From Marinibaculum pumilum (GTDB taxonomy: Bacteria > Pseudomonadota > Alphaproteobacteria > Ferrovibrionales > Ferrovibrionaceae), in NCBI RefSeq assembly GCF_042646425.1, contig NZ_JBHRTR010000025.1, positions 1-64,000 of the forward strand: DNA of 64,000 nucleotides, given 5' to 3'. Below, in pieces: positions 8,659 through 16,795 of this stretch. Position numbers and translations under genes: made by a program. The notes beneath the pieces are model-generated. The model saw nothing but the letters and a program-made list of their open reading frames with translations. It was not told the DNA's origin and did not search any database. The first letter of the stretch is position 1, and each line of letters opens with the position of its first letter.

Positions 8659-8697
8659 CCCCTGTCATGCCAGCCCTGTCTCCGGCAATCAGAACGC

Positions 8698-10020
8698 CTA
8701 GTCGCTGCATTCGGCGCCCGGGAACCCGGCGTTGATCCAGTCGACGCTCTTGGTGCCCGGCGGCGGGTTCACGCAGCGCGCATCGAAGCGGATCACGTCG
8801 CCCAGGATCACCTCGCCATCGGCGTTCTTCATGGTTGTGCCGAAGCCGATCGGCTGGATCGCCTGGTGGCCGTTGCCCAGCACCATCTCGATCTTGCCGC
8901 CGGGGCTCTCCCAGCTCAGTCCCTTCAGCGCGGCGGCCAGTTCCTCGTCGGTCGGCTTCTTGCCGCCATTGGCTTCCATCGCCTTCTCCACCGCGGCCTT
9001 CAGGCCCAGCAGCGCCTGCGCCATGCGATAGGGCGCCTGCACCGGGAAGACGTCATAGGTCTGCTTGTAGTTGTCGAACCACCACTTGTTCAGCTCCGTC
9101 TCCGGCGCCATGAAGCCGTAGGCGCCGCGGGCGCCGACGATCACGCCTTCCGGCATGTTGCCGCCCAGCGGCGGCATCACATGGTCGCCGGCGGAATAGA
9201 CCACCTGGCTGCGCTGGTAGAGGCCGCGCGGCAGGGCCTGCAGGGTCATCGCCTGCAGATCGCCGCCCCAGAGCGAGGAATGCACCACGTCCGCGGGCTT
9301 CTGCATCAGCGCGGAGATCTCCGTACCGTACTGGCCGGCACCGAACGCCGGATAGAGTTCGGCCACCACCTCGGCATCGGGATAGATCTGGCCCATTGCC
9401 GCTTTGAAGTCGTTCCAGCTGTCATGGCCCCAGGCATAGTCCTGGTTGATGCCGGAGAAGGTGTTGACCTCCTTGCCCTTCTTCTTGAGATAGCGGGCCA
9501 GGCCGACATTGTCCTGGGTGGCATGGGCGGCGGTGCGGAAGACATATTCGTATTCGCCGTCCTCGAAGACCCGCGGCGTGCCGCAGTCGTAGAGGATGGT
9601 GAACTGCTTCAGTTCCTCCGCCACCGGCGCGATCGCCAGGCAGTCGCCGGAGGAGACATAGCCGACCACGGCGTCCACATTCTCGCGCTGCGCCAGGTTG
9701 CGGAACTCCTGCACCTGGGTGGAGGCGCCACCGGCCTCGTCGATCACGACCGGCTCGATGGTCAGGCCGCCGAAGCCCTTCTTGTCGTAGGGAGCCGGAA
9801 CCTCGCCCGCGTTCAGCTTCTCCACCAGCATCTTGCCGCCGTTCCAGGCCGGCACGCCGAAGCTCTGCGCCGCCTGCCCGGACAGGAAGGTCACGATCCC
9901 GACCTTGAAGGTGTCGTCGGCCGCACTGGCCGGCATGGCCAGGGCCAGGGCCGCAACACTGCCGATGAGGGCCGCCGCAAGGCCGCGGCGGGACGGATTC
10001 GTCTTGTAGGGTTCCGGCAT
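8698..10020 (-). CDS. livK: ABC transporter substrate-binding protein, branched-chain / amide / urea type (LivK-like)
   Basis: 440 aa. A Tat/Sec-like signal peptide (RRGLAAALIGSVAALALAMPASAA) is followed by a type I periplasmic-binding fold of the HAAT family. The start at 10020 is fixed by GGAGGA 6 nt upstream; an open frame further upstream has no supporting ribosome-binding site. Near the C-terminus Cys residues (ARCVNPP and GAECSD) could form a disulphide. It is the first gene of the operon with H, M, G, F and the amidohydrolase. The sequence does not define the ligand. Confidence 0.9.
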   Translation of the reverse strand: MPEPYKTNPSRRGLAAALIGSVAALALAMPASAADDTFKVGIVTFLSGQAAQSFGVPAWNGGKMLVEKLNAGEVPAPYDKKGFGGLTIEPVVIDEAGGASTQVQEFRNLAQRENVDAVVGYVSSGDCLAIAPVAEELKQFTILYDCGTPRVFEDGEYEYVFRTAAHATQDNVGLARYLKKKGKEVNTFSGINQDYAWGHDSWNDFKAAMGQIYPDAEVVAELYPAFGAGQYGTEISALMQKPADVVHSSLWGGDLQAMTLQALPRGLYQRSQVVYSAGDHVMPPLGGNMPEGVIVGARGAYGFMAPETELNKWWFDNYKQTYDVFPVQAPYRMAQALLGLKAAVEKAMEANGGKKPTDEELAAALKGLSWESPGGKIEMVLGNGHQAIQPIGFGTTMKNADGEVILGDVIRFDARCVNPPPGTKSVDWINAGFPGAECSD

Positions 10021-10297
10021 ATGGTCCTCCCGTTTCTCGGCGGCTCCGCGGGCGGATCTTGGATCCGCTTTCCGGGCCGACCTTGTCGTGATCCCTGCCG
10101 CATCGCTGCCAGCAACACGGACCCGGGCAGTATGGATAGGATCGCTATCGGGAGCAATCGCCGCACGGGCGCCGGCTTTAAGCGAAAATTCAACGCTTCT
10201 CCGGCAGCGTCGTTCCGTCGATCGCTGTCCGGGACCCGAAAACGTCCCGTGGCGCGACATCGCGTCTGCCCGCCAACAAGCAATCGGAACCAAATCA
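10021..10297. promoter_or_regulatory. Divergent livK / sensor kinase intergenic region
   Basis: 277 nt without a supported gene. It holds a small inverted repeat AAGCG (10180-10184) / CGCTT (10194-10198) around an AT-rich core, the most AT-rich patch here, which is the likely promoter zone for one or both genes. No classical -35/-10 pair stands out. Confidence 0.3.
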
Positions 10298-11449
10298 GTG
10301 AACACGGCATTGCCGATCTTCATCTGCCTCCTTGTCATCACGCTCTATTTTCTAAGTCAGCGACGGCATATGTCGTCCATGGTGCGGGGCAGCGCCAACC
10401 TTGTCTCCGCCGGCATGATCCTGCTCTGCCTGACGGGTTTCCTGGATACCCTGTTCCTGGGCCCAGATCCGCTTTGGCCTCTGCTGCAACAGCGCACCGA
10501 TTTGGCCGAGGTCCTGATGAGCTGGGTGGGATATCCGTCGGGTCTGCTGCTTGTCGGCCTCGGGCTCCGCCAATGGCTGCCGGCGCTTTTTCGCCTGGAC
10601 AGCGAGATCCGGCGCCGTGAAGAGGCCGAGCTGGCCGCCCGCCAGCAGGCGGTGGAACTGATGGAGGCGAGCCTGCAGGCCGACCTCGCCAACCGCGCCA
10701 AGGGCCGCTTCCTGGCGCATATGAGCCACGAGCTGCGCACCCCACTGAATGCGATCCTCGGCTTTTCGGAAATGTTGCGGCTGGAACCCTTCGGACCGCT
10801 CGGCGACCCCCGCTACGCCGGCTATGTCGTCGACATCCACCGTTCCGGCAGCCATCTGTTGCACCTGGTGAACGATGTCCTGGACCTGTCGAAGATCGAT
10901 GCCGGGTTGGAGGAACTGAATGACGCGCCAATGGAGCTTGCCGTGGTCGCAGACGAGGTCGAGCGCCTGTTCCGGCCTGGCTTCCAGAAGGCGCGGGTCG
11001 CATTGCAAGTCGATCACGACAGCCTGCGCCAGCGGCTGAACTACGACCGGACCAAGCTGTCGCGCGTTCTTATCAACCTGCTGGGCAATGCGATGAAGTT
11101 CACCCCCCGGGATGGCACCGTCCGGATCCACGGCGGCCGGGCGCCGGGCGGCGGCATGACGATCATCGTGCAGGATAACGGCGTCGGCATGTCGGCCGAG
11201 CAGAAGCAGGTCGCCCTGACCGCCTTCGGCCAGGCGGACAACCGCATCCGGCACGAAAACGAGGGCAGCGGGCTGGGCCTGCCGATCGTGAAATCCCTTG
11301 TGGAACTGCATGGCGGCAGCCTGGCCATCGACAGCGAGCCGGGCCGCGGCACCAAAGTGACGATCCTGGTGCCGCCGGACCGCCTGCTGCCGGCGGAGGA
11401 GGATGCGTCGCCCGGCGCACTGCCCCGGACCCTGCCGGGCGCGGGCTGA
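10298..11449 (+). CDS. Membrane-bound sensor histidine kinase (PleC/DivJ-like HisKA-HATPase)
   Basis: 383 aa from a GTG start at 10298; a longer reading would begin in non-conserved sequence. Three hydrophobic segments (about residues 4-20, 33-55 and 72-95) are followed by a short coiled coil, the HisKA box with phospho-acceptor His144 (HMSHELRTPLNAILGFSEML), and the HATPase N-box (NAMKFTP), G1 (DNGVGM) and G2 (GSGLGLPIV). There is no receiver domain and no response regulator adjacent, so it is an orphan kinase. It is divergent from livK; a role in sensing the imported compound is possible but unproven. Confidence 0.88.
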   Translation: MNTALPIFICLLVITLYFLSQRRHMSSMVRGSANLVSAGMILLCLTGFLDTLFLGPDPLWPLLQQRTDLAEVLMSWVGYPSGLLLVGLGLRQWLPALFRLDSEIRRREEAELAARQQAVELMEASLQADLANRAKGRFLAHMSHELRTPLNAILGFSEMLRLEPFGPLGDPRYAGYVVDIHRSGSHLLHLVNDVLDLSKIDAGLEELNDAPMELAVVADEVERLFRPGFQKARVALQVDHDSLRQRLNYDRTKLSRVLINLLGNAMKFTPRDGTVRIHGGRAPGGGMTIIVQDNGVGMSAEQKQVALTAFGQADNRIRHENEGSGLGLPIVKSLVELHGGSLAIDSEPGRGTKVTILVPPDRLLPAEEDASPGALPRTLPGAG

Positions 11450-11522
11450 CCTGTCGCCGGGCTTGCCCTGCCGGGGCGCAGCCGGCATCCATGTCGGCAG
11501 CGACGGCCGAGGGGAGGACCAG

Positions 11523-12335
11523 ATGCAGCAGGCAGCCAGGCAGGAGCGCAACCGGATCCATACCGCCATCGCCGCGCGCGGCATGGCCTTCGGCACCTGG
11601 GTGCAGATGGCTGCGCCCGAAGTGGCGGAGCTCGCCGCGGCGAGCGGCCTGGACTTCGTGATCGTCGACATGGAGCACGGCACCCTCGGCATCGGCGAGG
11701 CGGCGGGGCTGATCCGTGCGGTGCAGGCCGGCGGCGCCGCGCCGCTCGTACGGGTGCCCGACCATGACCCGACGGGCCTGTTGAAGGTGCTGGATGCCGG
11801 CGCCGTCGGCGTGCTGGTGCCCGGGGTCGAGACGGCGGCGCAGGCGGAGGCCATCGTCGCCGCCACCCGCTTCGCGCCCGAGGGCAGCCGCGGCGCCTGC
11901 CCGGCGACCCGTGCCACCTGGCACGGCCTGGTCGACTGGCCCGACCACCTGGCCTGGGCGCGGGAGAACATCGTCACCATCCTGATCGTCGAAAGCCTGG
12001 AAGGGGTCCGCAATTTCGAGGCGATCCTGCAGGTGCCGGGCATCACCGCCATCGGAATCGGCATGTTCGACCTGGCCCAGTCGATGGGCCATGGCGGCGA
12101 TGTCGCGCATCCCGCCGTGCAGGCGGAGCTGGCACGCTTGGCCGGCCTGGTGCGGGGCGCCGGTATCGAAGTCTTTTCCGCCACCTTCGACAGCGCCCCC
12201 GACCGGGTCGCCGCCGCGACCCGGCACTGGCAGGGCCTGGGCTGCCGGATCTTCGCCGCCAGCGCCGACCGGATGATGCTGGCCACCGGCTTCCGTGCCA
12301 TCGTCGCGGCAACCGCGGAGGCAAGCGGCACCTGA
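11523..12335 (+). CDS. HpcH/HpaI aldolase family protein (2-keto-3-deoxy acid or hydroxy-oxo acid aldolase)
   Basis: 270 aa. The class II aldolase pattern is visible: GLDFVIVDMEHGTLG near the start, LIVESLEGVRN (metal-binding Glu) and IGMFDLAQSMGH (metal-binding Asp). GGGGAGGACC precedes the ATG at 11523. The family cleaves 4-hydroxy-2-oxo acids to pyruvate and an aldehyde, using a divalent metal. The gene stands alone between the kinase and the phosphonate cassette, on the same strand as both. It could supply pyruvate in aromatic catabolism, as HpaI does, or act in sugar-acid breakdown. Confidence 0.85.
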   Translation: MQQAARQERNRIHTAIAARGMAFGTWVQMAAPEVAELAAASGLDFVIVDMEHGTLGIGEAAGLIRAVQAGGAAPLVRVPDHDPTGLLKVLDAGAVGVLVPGVETAAQAEAIVAATRFAPEGSRGACPATRATWHGLVDWPDHLAWARENIVTILIVESLEGVRNFEAILQVPGITAIGIGMFDLAQSMGHGGDVAHPAVQAELARLAGLVRGAGIEVFSATFDSAPDRVAAATRHWQGLGCRIFAASADRMMLATGFRAIVAATAEASGT

Positions 12336-12365
12336 ACCCGCCCGCGGCGATGCCGCCGGCCGGAA

Positions 12366-12383
12366 CTGTCATCAAACCGTCGC
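12366..12383 (+). promoter_or_regulatory. Putative Pho box (PhoB site) ahead of the phosphonate cassette
   Basis: CTGTCAT (12366-12372), 4-nt spacer CAAA, then CCGTCGC (12377-12383). The Pho box consensus is two CTGTCAT-like heptamers separated by 4 nt; the first copy is perfect and the second matches 5 of 7. It lies 60-77 nt upstream of the ATG at 12443, in a 107-nt intergenic region, the right place for a PhoB-activated promoter. Confidence 0.6.
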
Positions 12384-12442
12384 AAAGCAGGTCTACCTTC
12401 CGCCCCCTTCCAGGCAGGCCAGAGCGGAGACCGACCATCCCC

Positions 12443-13579
12443 ATGAAGGCGGACCTTGTCATCGTCGGCGCCGGCATCGTCGGCCTGGCCCATGCCCTGG
12501 CCGCCGCCCGGCGCGGCCTGCAGGTGGTCGTGATCGACCGGGACCGCGCCGCCAACGGCGCCTCGATCCGCAATTTCGGCTTCGTCACCGTCACCGGCCA
12601 GCGGGCAGGACAGGTGCATGAACGCGCGATGCGCGCCCGCGACATCTGGCTGGAGGTGGTGGCGGAGACCGGCCTGCCGGTGCTGCAGATCGGCCTGCTG
12701 GTCGCCGCCCACAGCCCGGAAGCCGTGGCCGTGCTGGAGGCGTTCCGCGCCACCGAGATGGGCGAAGGCTGCGCGCTGCTGACCGCGGAAGAGGCACGCA
12801 TTCATTGCCCGCCACTGGCGCAATCCGGGCTGGCCGCCGCGCTTTGGAGCCCGCACGAGCGCCGGGTCGAGGCGCGGGAGGCGCTGCCCGCGATCGCCCG
12901 CTGGCTGGCGGAACGGCATGGCGTGTCCTTCCGCTTCGGCTGCACCGCGCTGGCGGCGGAGCCGGCGGGCGACGGCTGGCGGCTGGAGACGAATGCCGGG
13001 CCGGCCGAGGCCGGCGCGCTGGCGGTCTGCACCGGCGATGCCTTTCAGGGCCCGTTCGCCGATCGCATCGCCGGTTTCGGCCTGACCCGCTGCAAGCTGC
13101 AGATGAGCCGCCTGGATGCCGCCACCGGCCGGATACCGGACCTGCCCTGCGCAGTGATGTCGGATACCAGCCTGGTGCGCTATGACGGCTATGCCCGCCT
13201 GCCCGAGGCCGCAGCCCTGCGCCGCCGGCTCGAGCAGGAAGTGCCGGAAACCCTGGCGCATGGCGTCCACCTGATCTGCGTGCAGAGCGCCGATGGCAGC
13301 ATCGTCGTCGGCGACAGCCACGACTACGGCGACACCCTGGACCCGTTCTTCCGGCGGGAGGTGGAGGCGCTGTATCTAGACGAACTGCGCCGCACCCTGG
13401 AACTGCCCCCGCTGCTGCCGACGGAAAGCTGGATCGGCGTCTATGCCTCGCACCCCGACCATGTCGCCATCGTCGACACGCCGGCTCAGGGCGCGCGCAT
13501 CGCGATCGTCACCAGCGGCACGGGGATGAGCACCGCCTTCGCCATCGGCGAGGAAGTGGTGGCCGGCCTTTTCGACTGA
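12443..13579 (+). CDS. TIGR03364-type FAD-dependent oxidoreductase, probable phosphonate amine oxidase
   Basis: 378 aa DAO-fold flavoprotein. The dinucleotide motif VIVGAGIVGLAHA is at the N-terminus, the second-strand acidic end is VIDRD, and the conserved RNFGFVTVTGQ block is typical of TIGR03364. The C-terminal SGTGMSTAFAIGEEV closes the FAD site. In other bacteria this clade is found beside phosphonatase genes and acts on 2-aminoethylphosphonate or N-methylated forms, giving phosphonoacetaldehyde. Here the phosphonatase gene starts 11 nt downstream. No PhnW transaminase is present, so the oxidase would provide the aldehyde. The start was chosen at the first ATG that yields the Rossmann motif at residue 8. 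Confidence 0.85.
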   Translation: MKADLVIVGAGIVGLAHALAAARRGLQVVVIDRDRAANGASIRNFGFVTVTGQRAGQVHERAMRARDIWLEVVAETGLPVLQIGLLVAAHSPEAVAVLEAFRATEMGEGCALLTAEEARIHCPPLAQSGLAAALWSPHERRVEAREALPAIARWLAERHGVSFRFGCTALAAEPAGDGWRLETNAGPAEAGALAVCTGDAFQGPFADRIAGFGLTRCKLQMSRLDAATGRIPDLPCAVMSDTSLVRYDGYARLPEAAALRRRLEQEVPETLAHGVHLICVQSADGSIVVGDSHDYGDTLDPFFRREVEALYLDELRRTLELPPLLPTESWIGVYASHPDHVAIVDTPAQGARIAIVTSGTGMSTAFAIGEEVVAGLFD

Positions 13580-13590
13580 ACGGACGATCG

Positions 13591-14403
13591 ATGGACGGAA
13601 GCGGAAACCTGCAGGCGGTGGTCTTCGACTGGGCGGGCACAATCGTCGACCATGGCAGCCTGGCGCCGATGGGCGTCTTCGTGGAGGCGTTCCGCCGCTT
13701 CGGCGTCGACATCGAGGTGGCGGAGGCCCGCGCGCCGATGGGCATGGCGAAGTGGGACCATATCAAGGCGGTCGGTGCCCAGCCCCGCATCGCCGCCGCC
13801 TGGCTGGCGGCGCATGGCCGCGATTTCGGCGATGAGGATGTCGACCGGATCTACGAGGTCTTCGTGCCGCTGAACGTGGCGGTGGTGACCGACCATGCCG
13901 AGCTGATCCCCGGCGCGGCAGAGACGGTGCGGCGCTTGCGCGGCCGCGGCCTGAAGATCGGCTCCACCACCGGCTATACGCGGGAGATCATGGCCCCGCT
14001 GCTGCCGCTGGCGGCGGCTCAGGGCTTCGCCCCCGACAACCTGGTCTGCGCCGGCGACCTGCCGCAGGGGCGGCCGACCCCGGCGATGATGTACCGCAGC
14101 TTCCTGGACCTGGAGGTCTGGCCGGCGTCGACCTGCGTGAAGGTCGACGACACCCCGGCCGGCATCGGCGAGGGGCTGGCGGCCGGCTGCTGGACTGTGG
14201 GCGTCGCGGTGACCGGCAATGCCTTCGGCCTGTCGCTGGCCGAGACGCAAGCGCTGGCACCCGCCGACTTCGCCGCGCGGCGCGCCGCCGCGAGGTCGGA
14301 ACTGACCCGCGCCGGCGCCCACCACGTGATCGACGGGGTGGCGGAGCTACTGCCGGTGATCGACGCGATCGAGGGCCGGCTGCGCCGGGGCGAACGGCCG
14401 TAG
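13591..14403 (+). CDS. phnX: Phosphonoacetaldehyde hydrolase (phosphonatase)
   Basis: 270 aa HAD-superfamily enzyme, normal family length. The nucleophile Asp13 lies in VVFDWAGT, and the Schiff-base Lys54 of the cap domain lies in MGMAKWDHI, which distinguishes PhnX from other HAD phosphatases. Asp186/Asp187 in VKVDDTP bind Mg2+. It converts phosphonoacetaldehyde to acetaldehyde and phosphate in the cytoplasm. Translationally close to the flavin oxidase; both would be driven by the Pho-box promoter. No phosphonate ABC transporter is adjacent. Confidence 0.93.
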   Translation: MDGSGNLQAVVFDWAGTIVDHGSLAPMGVFVEAFRRFGVDIEVAEARAPMGMAKWDHIKAVGAQPRIAAAWLAAHGRDFGDEDVDRIYEVFVPLNVAVVTDHAELIPGAAETVRRLRGRGLKIGSTTGYTREIMAPLLPLAAAQGFAPDNLVCAGDLPQGRPTPAMMYRSFLDLEVWPASTCVKVDDTPAGIGEGLAAGCWTVGVAVTGNAFGLSLAETQALAPADFAARRAAARSELTRAGAHHVIDGVAELLPVIDAIEGRLRRGERP

Positions 14404-14495
14404 GCTCCGCCCGGCGCTATCGCCCCCGTCGTCGCCCTTGGCCTTGAGCCAGGGGCCCATTCCGACAGCCAGGCCGCGCCGCAAGAGGAATGGAA

Positions 14496-14519
14496 CCCGG
14501 ATCCAGCCCGGGATGACAG
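14496..14519. repeat. REP-like palindromic element in convergent spacer
   Basis: CCCGG (14496-14500) and CCGGG (14508-14512) flank a 7-nt loop and are followed by ATGACAG. This resembles the dispersed GGATC/CCGGGATGAC palindromes common between alphaproteobacterial genes. A shorter relative (GTCATTCCGG) begins at 5142 before a GC hairpin. The element sits in the 121-nt spacer between phnX and the SDR gene, which converge, and may act as a transcript 3' end. Confidence 0.45.
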
Positions 14520-14524
14520 CCTCC

Positions 14525-15307
14525 CTACAGCTTCGGGCCGCCGGGCACGCCCTCGAACTTCTCCTGCAGGCGGCGCATGCCGCGCAGCCAGCGGTCATAG
14601 TCGGCGGTCTTGCGCTGCATGTATTCCTTCACCTGCGGATGCGGCAGGATCAGGAAGCGCTCCTCGCGGACGCAGTCCATCACGGTGTCGCAGAGCTGCT
14701 CCGGCTCCAGCATGCCGTCCACGCCGGCGACCCCGGGTCCGGCAGCGGTCATCGCGGTGCGGACCGCCTGCGGGCAGAGCACGGAGACCTTGATCCCCTT
14801 GTCGCCATAGGTGATCGACAGCCATTCCGCGAAGCCGACCGCGGCATGCTTGGTGACGCCGTAGGTGGCGGAGCCGATCTGGTTCAACAGGCCGGCGGCG
14901 GAGGCGGTATTGACCAGGTAGCCGCCGCCGCGTGCGGTCATCAGCGGCACCAGGGCGCGAGCAGCATAGACATGGCTCATCACGTTGACGGCCCAGCTGT
15001 CGGCCCAGTCGGCATCGGAACTGTCCGGCCCGCCGGGGCGGAAGATGCCGGCATTGGAGACGAACAGGTCGATCGGGCCGACCTCGGCCTCCGTGCGTTC
15101 GATCACCGCCTTGATATCGGCTTCCTGCGCAACATTGGCCTGCATCGCCTTGCAGCCTGCCAGAGCCGCCGTCTCCTCCGCGCCGGCGCCGTTCATGTCG
15201 ACGGCGACGACCTGGGCCGCGCCGTCCTTCATCAGCCGCTGGCTGAGCGCGCGGCCGATGCCGCTGGCGCCGCCGGTGACGACGGCGATCTTCCCCGTGA
15301 TGTCCAT
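14525..15307 (-). CDS. Short-chain dehydrogenase/reductase
   Basis: 260 aa classical SDR. Cofactor motif TGGASGIG at residue 12, NAG in FVSNAGIF, catalytic Ser in NTASAAG, and YGVTK with the Tyr/Lys pair. The acidic residue after the second strand (AVDMN) favours NAD(H). GGGAGGACAT precedes the ATG at 15307. It stands alone, downstream of cydX on the same strand. The C-terminal LPHPQVKEYMQRKTADYDRWLRGM is shared by a group of uncharacterised SDRs annotated near fatty-acid or steroid catabolism. The substrate is unknown. Confidence 0.88.
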   Translation of the reverse strand: MDITGKIAVVTGGASGIGRALSQRLMKDGAAQVVAVDMNGAGAEETAALAGCKAMQANVAQEADIKAVIERTEAEVGPIDLFVSNAGIFRPGGPDSSDADWADSWAVNVMSHVYAARALVPLMTARGGGYLVNTASAAGLLNQIGSATYGVTKHAAVGFAEWLSITYGDKGIKVSVLCPQAVRTAMTAAGPGVAGVDGMLEPEQLCDTVMDCVREERFLILPHPQVKEYMQRKTADYDRWLRGMRRLQEKFEGVPGGPKL

Positions 15308-15406
15308 ATGTCCTCCCTGAACTGTGGCGGCCGGCGATTGCGCCGGGGCCGCCGGCCCGGGAGTATAGGCGCGGTAGCCGTCAGGCAAAGGGGGCGGTGG
15401 CTGCGC

Positions 15407-15538
15407 CTATTCGTCCCGCGGGCCCAGGTCCGGGTCGCCGGCCAGCCGGCGGTCCTCCTGCATCTCCAGCCACATCGCGTTGACCACGGCGAACATCGCC
15501 GCCAGCGGCAGGCCCAGAAGCCAGGCGAAATACCACAT
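15407..15538 (-). CDS. cydX: Cytochrome bd oxidase small subunit CydX
   Basis: 43 aa, one transmembrane helix. The start MWYFAWLLGLPLAAMFAVVNAMW matches the CydX/YbgT consensus, with the conserved Glu at the end of the helix (WLEMQED). AAAGGA lies ahead of the ATG at 15538. It is the last gene of the cydABX operon, 25 nt after cydB, and stabilises the haem d site of the quinol oxidase. Confidence 0.9.
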   Translation of the reverse strand: MWYFAWLLGLPLAAMFAVVNAMWLEMQEDRRLAGDPDLGPRDE

Positions 15539-15563
15539 TGCGGGATCCTTTCCTTGGTCCTGC

Positions 15564-16727
15564 CTAGTACAGCGACTCGCCGCCCTCGGCGACATCCTTC
15601 TCCGTCACCTTGCCCCACAGCACCCTGTAGACCCAGGCGGTGTAGAGCAGCACGATCGGCAGGAAGATGATCGTGGCCACCAGCATCACGAACAGGGTCA
15701 GCTGCGACGAGGAGGCGTCCCAGACGGTGAGCGAGCTGCGCGGCATGATCGACGAGGGCAGGATGAAGGGGAACATCGTCAGCCCGACGCTGGAGATCAC
15801 GCCAAGGATGCCGAGCTTGGAGAACAGCAGGGTGGAAACCTCTCGCCCCCGCCGCAGCCCCAGCAGGGCCAGCACCATGCCGACGACGCCGAGCACGGGC
15901 GCGATGGCGATCCACGGCCGTTCGCCATAGGCGGCCAGCCAGGAGCGGTCTCGCGCCACCTCCGTCAGCAGCGGGTTGGAGGGACCGTCCGGCGCCGCTT
16001 CCTGCACCATCCGGTAGCCGTCGATACCGAAGGCGAGCCAGACCCCGGCCAGCAGGAAACCGGCGATGCCGATCAGCCCGGCGACCGTGCCGTATCGGCG
16101 CGCGCGTCCGGCAACCGGCCCTTCGGTCTTCAGCGACAGCCATGCCGCGCCGTGCATCACCAGCATACCCAGCGAAACGATGCCGCAGAGCAGCGCGAAC
16201 GGGTTCAGCAGGCCCAGCAGCTTGCCCAGCACCCAGCCCTCGTAGATCGGCATCAGGTCGTCGGTCAGCCGGAACGGCACACCTTGCAGGACATTGCCGA
16301 CCGCAACGCCGAACAGGGCCACCGGCACCACGCCGCTGACGAACAGCGCCCAGTCCCAGCGGCTGCGCCAGCGCGGCGCCTCCCGCTTCGAGCGGTACTT
16401 GAAGGCGACGGGACGCAGGATCAGCGCCGCCAGGATCAGGAACATCGCCAGGTAGAAGCCGGAGAAGCTGACCGCGTAGAGCGGCGGCCAGGCGGCGAAG
16501 ATCGCCCCGCCGCCCAGGATGAACCAGACCTGGTTGCCCTCCCAGACCGGGCCGACGGTGTTGATCACGATGCGCCGCTCCACATCCGTCCGGGCAGCGA
16601 AGGGCAGCAGCGCGCAGACCCCCATGTCGAAGCCATCGGTCATCGCGAAGCCGATTAGCAGCACGCCGAGCAGCAGCCACCAGATCACCCGCAGGGCGTC
16701 ATAGTCGATGAGGTCATGCAGGATCAT
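15564..16727 (-). CDS. cydB: Cytochrome bd ubiquinol oxidase subunit II
   Basis: 387 aa with about nine membrane segments. The conserved block FAMTDGFDMGVCALLPF is near the N-terminus (the loop Asp is part of the proton path), followed by INTVGPVWEGNQVWFILGGGAIFAAWP, the CydB family signature. The ATG at 16727 has GAGGGGAG 8 nt upstream. The gene follows cydA after a 58-nt spacer made largely of a 15-bp tandem repeat. Confidence 0.95.
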   Translation of the reverse strand: MILHDLIDYDALRVIWWLLLGVLLIGFAMTDGFDMGVCALLPFAARTDVERRIVINTVGPVWEGNQVWFILGGGAIFAAWPPLYAVSFSGFYLAMFLILAALILRPVAFKYRSKREAPRWRSRWDWALFVSGVVPVALFGVAVGNVLQGVPFRLTDDLMPIYEGWVLGKLLGLLNPFALLCGIVSLGMLVMHGAAWLSLKTEGPVAGRARRYGTVAGLIGIAGFLLAGVWLAFGIDGYRMVQEAAPDGPSNPLLTEVARDRSWLAAYGERPWIAIAPVLGVVGMVLALLGLRRGREVSTLLFSKLGILGVISSVGLTMFPFILPSSIMPRSSLTVWDASSSQLTLFVMLVATIIFLPIVLLYTAWVYRVLWGKVTEKDVAEGGESLY

Positions 16728-16741
16728 CGCCGTCGCTCCCC

Positions 16742-16795
16742 TCTTCCGCCGGCCGCTATTCCGCCGGTCGCTATTCCGCCGCCCGCTATTCCGCC
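16742..16795 (-). repeat. 15-bp tandem repeat across the cydA stop codon and cydA-cydB spacer
   Basis: Three 15-bp units (16751-16765, 16766-16780, 16781-16795) share CGCTATTCCGCC on the plus strand, with a partial fourth at 16742-16750. Read on the coding strand, each unit is five codons ending GCG GAA TAG, in frame with CydA. The first TAG is the cydA stop; two further in-frame stops follow, and the fourth partial copy changes TAG to GAG and runs into the cydB ribosome-binding site. Confidence 0.9.

Noticed and set aside
8663..8685. Second Pho box (CTGTCATGCCAGCCCTGTC) in the livK-livH spacer
   Set aside because: Half-sites are 6 nt apart instead of 4 and the site is inside an operon on the wrong side of livK.
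10352..13321. A 989-codon minus-strand open frame
   Set aside because: Antisense to the kinase, aldolase and flavin oxidase genes, all of which have intact catalytic motifs; composition is that of a shadow frame.
16742..16795. CRISPR-like or VNTR array
   Set aside because: Only three to four 15-bp units without spacers, overlapping a stop codon; a short tandem duplication explains it.
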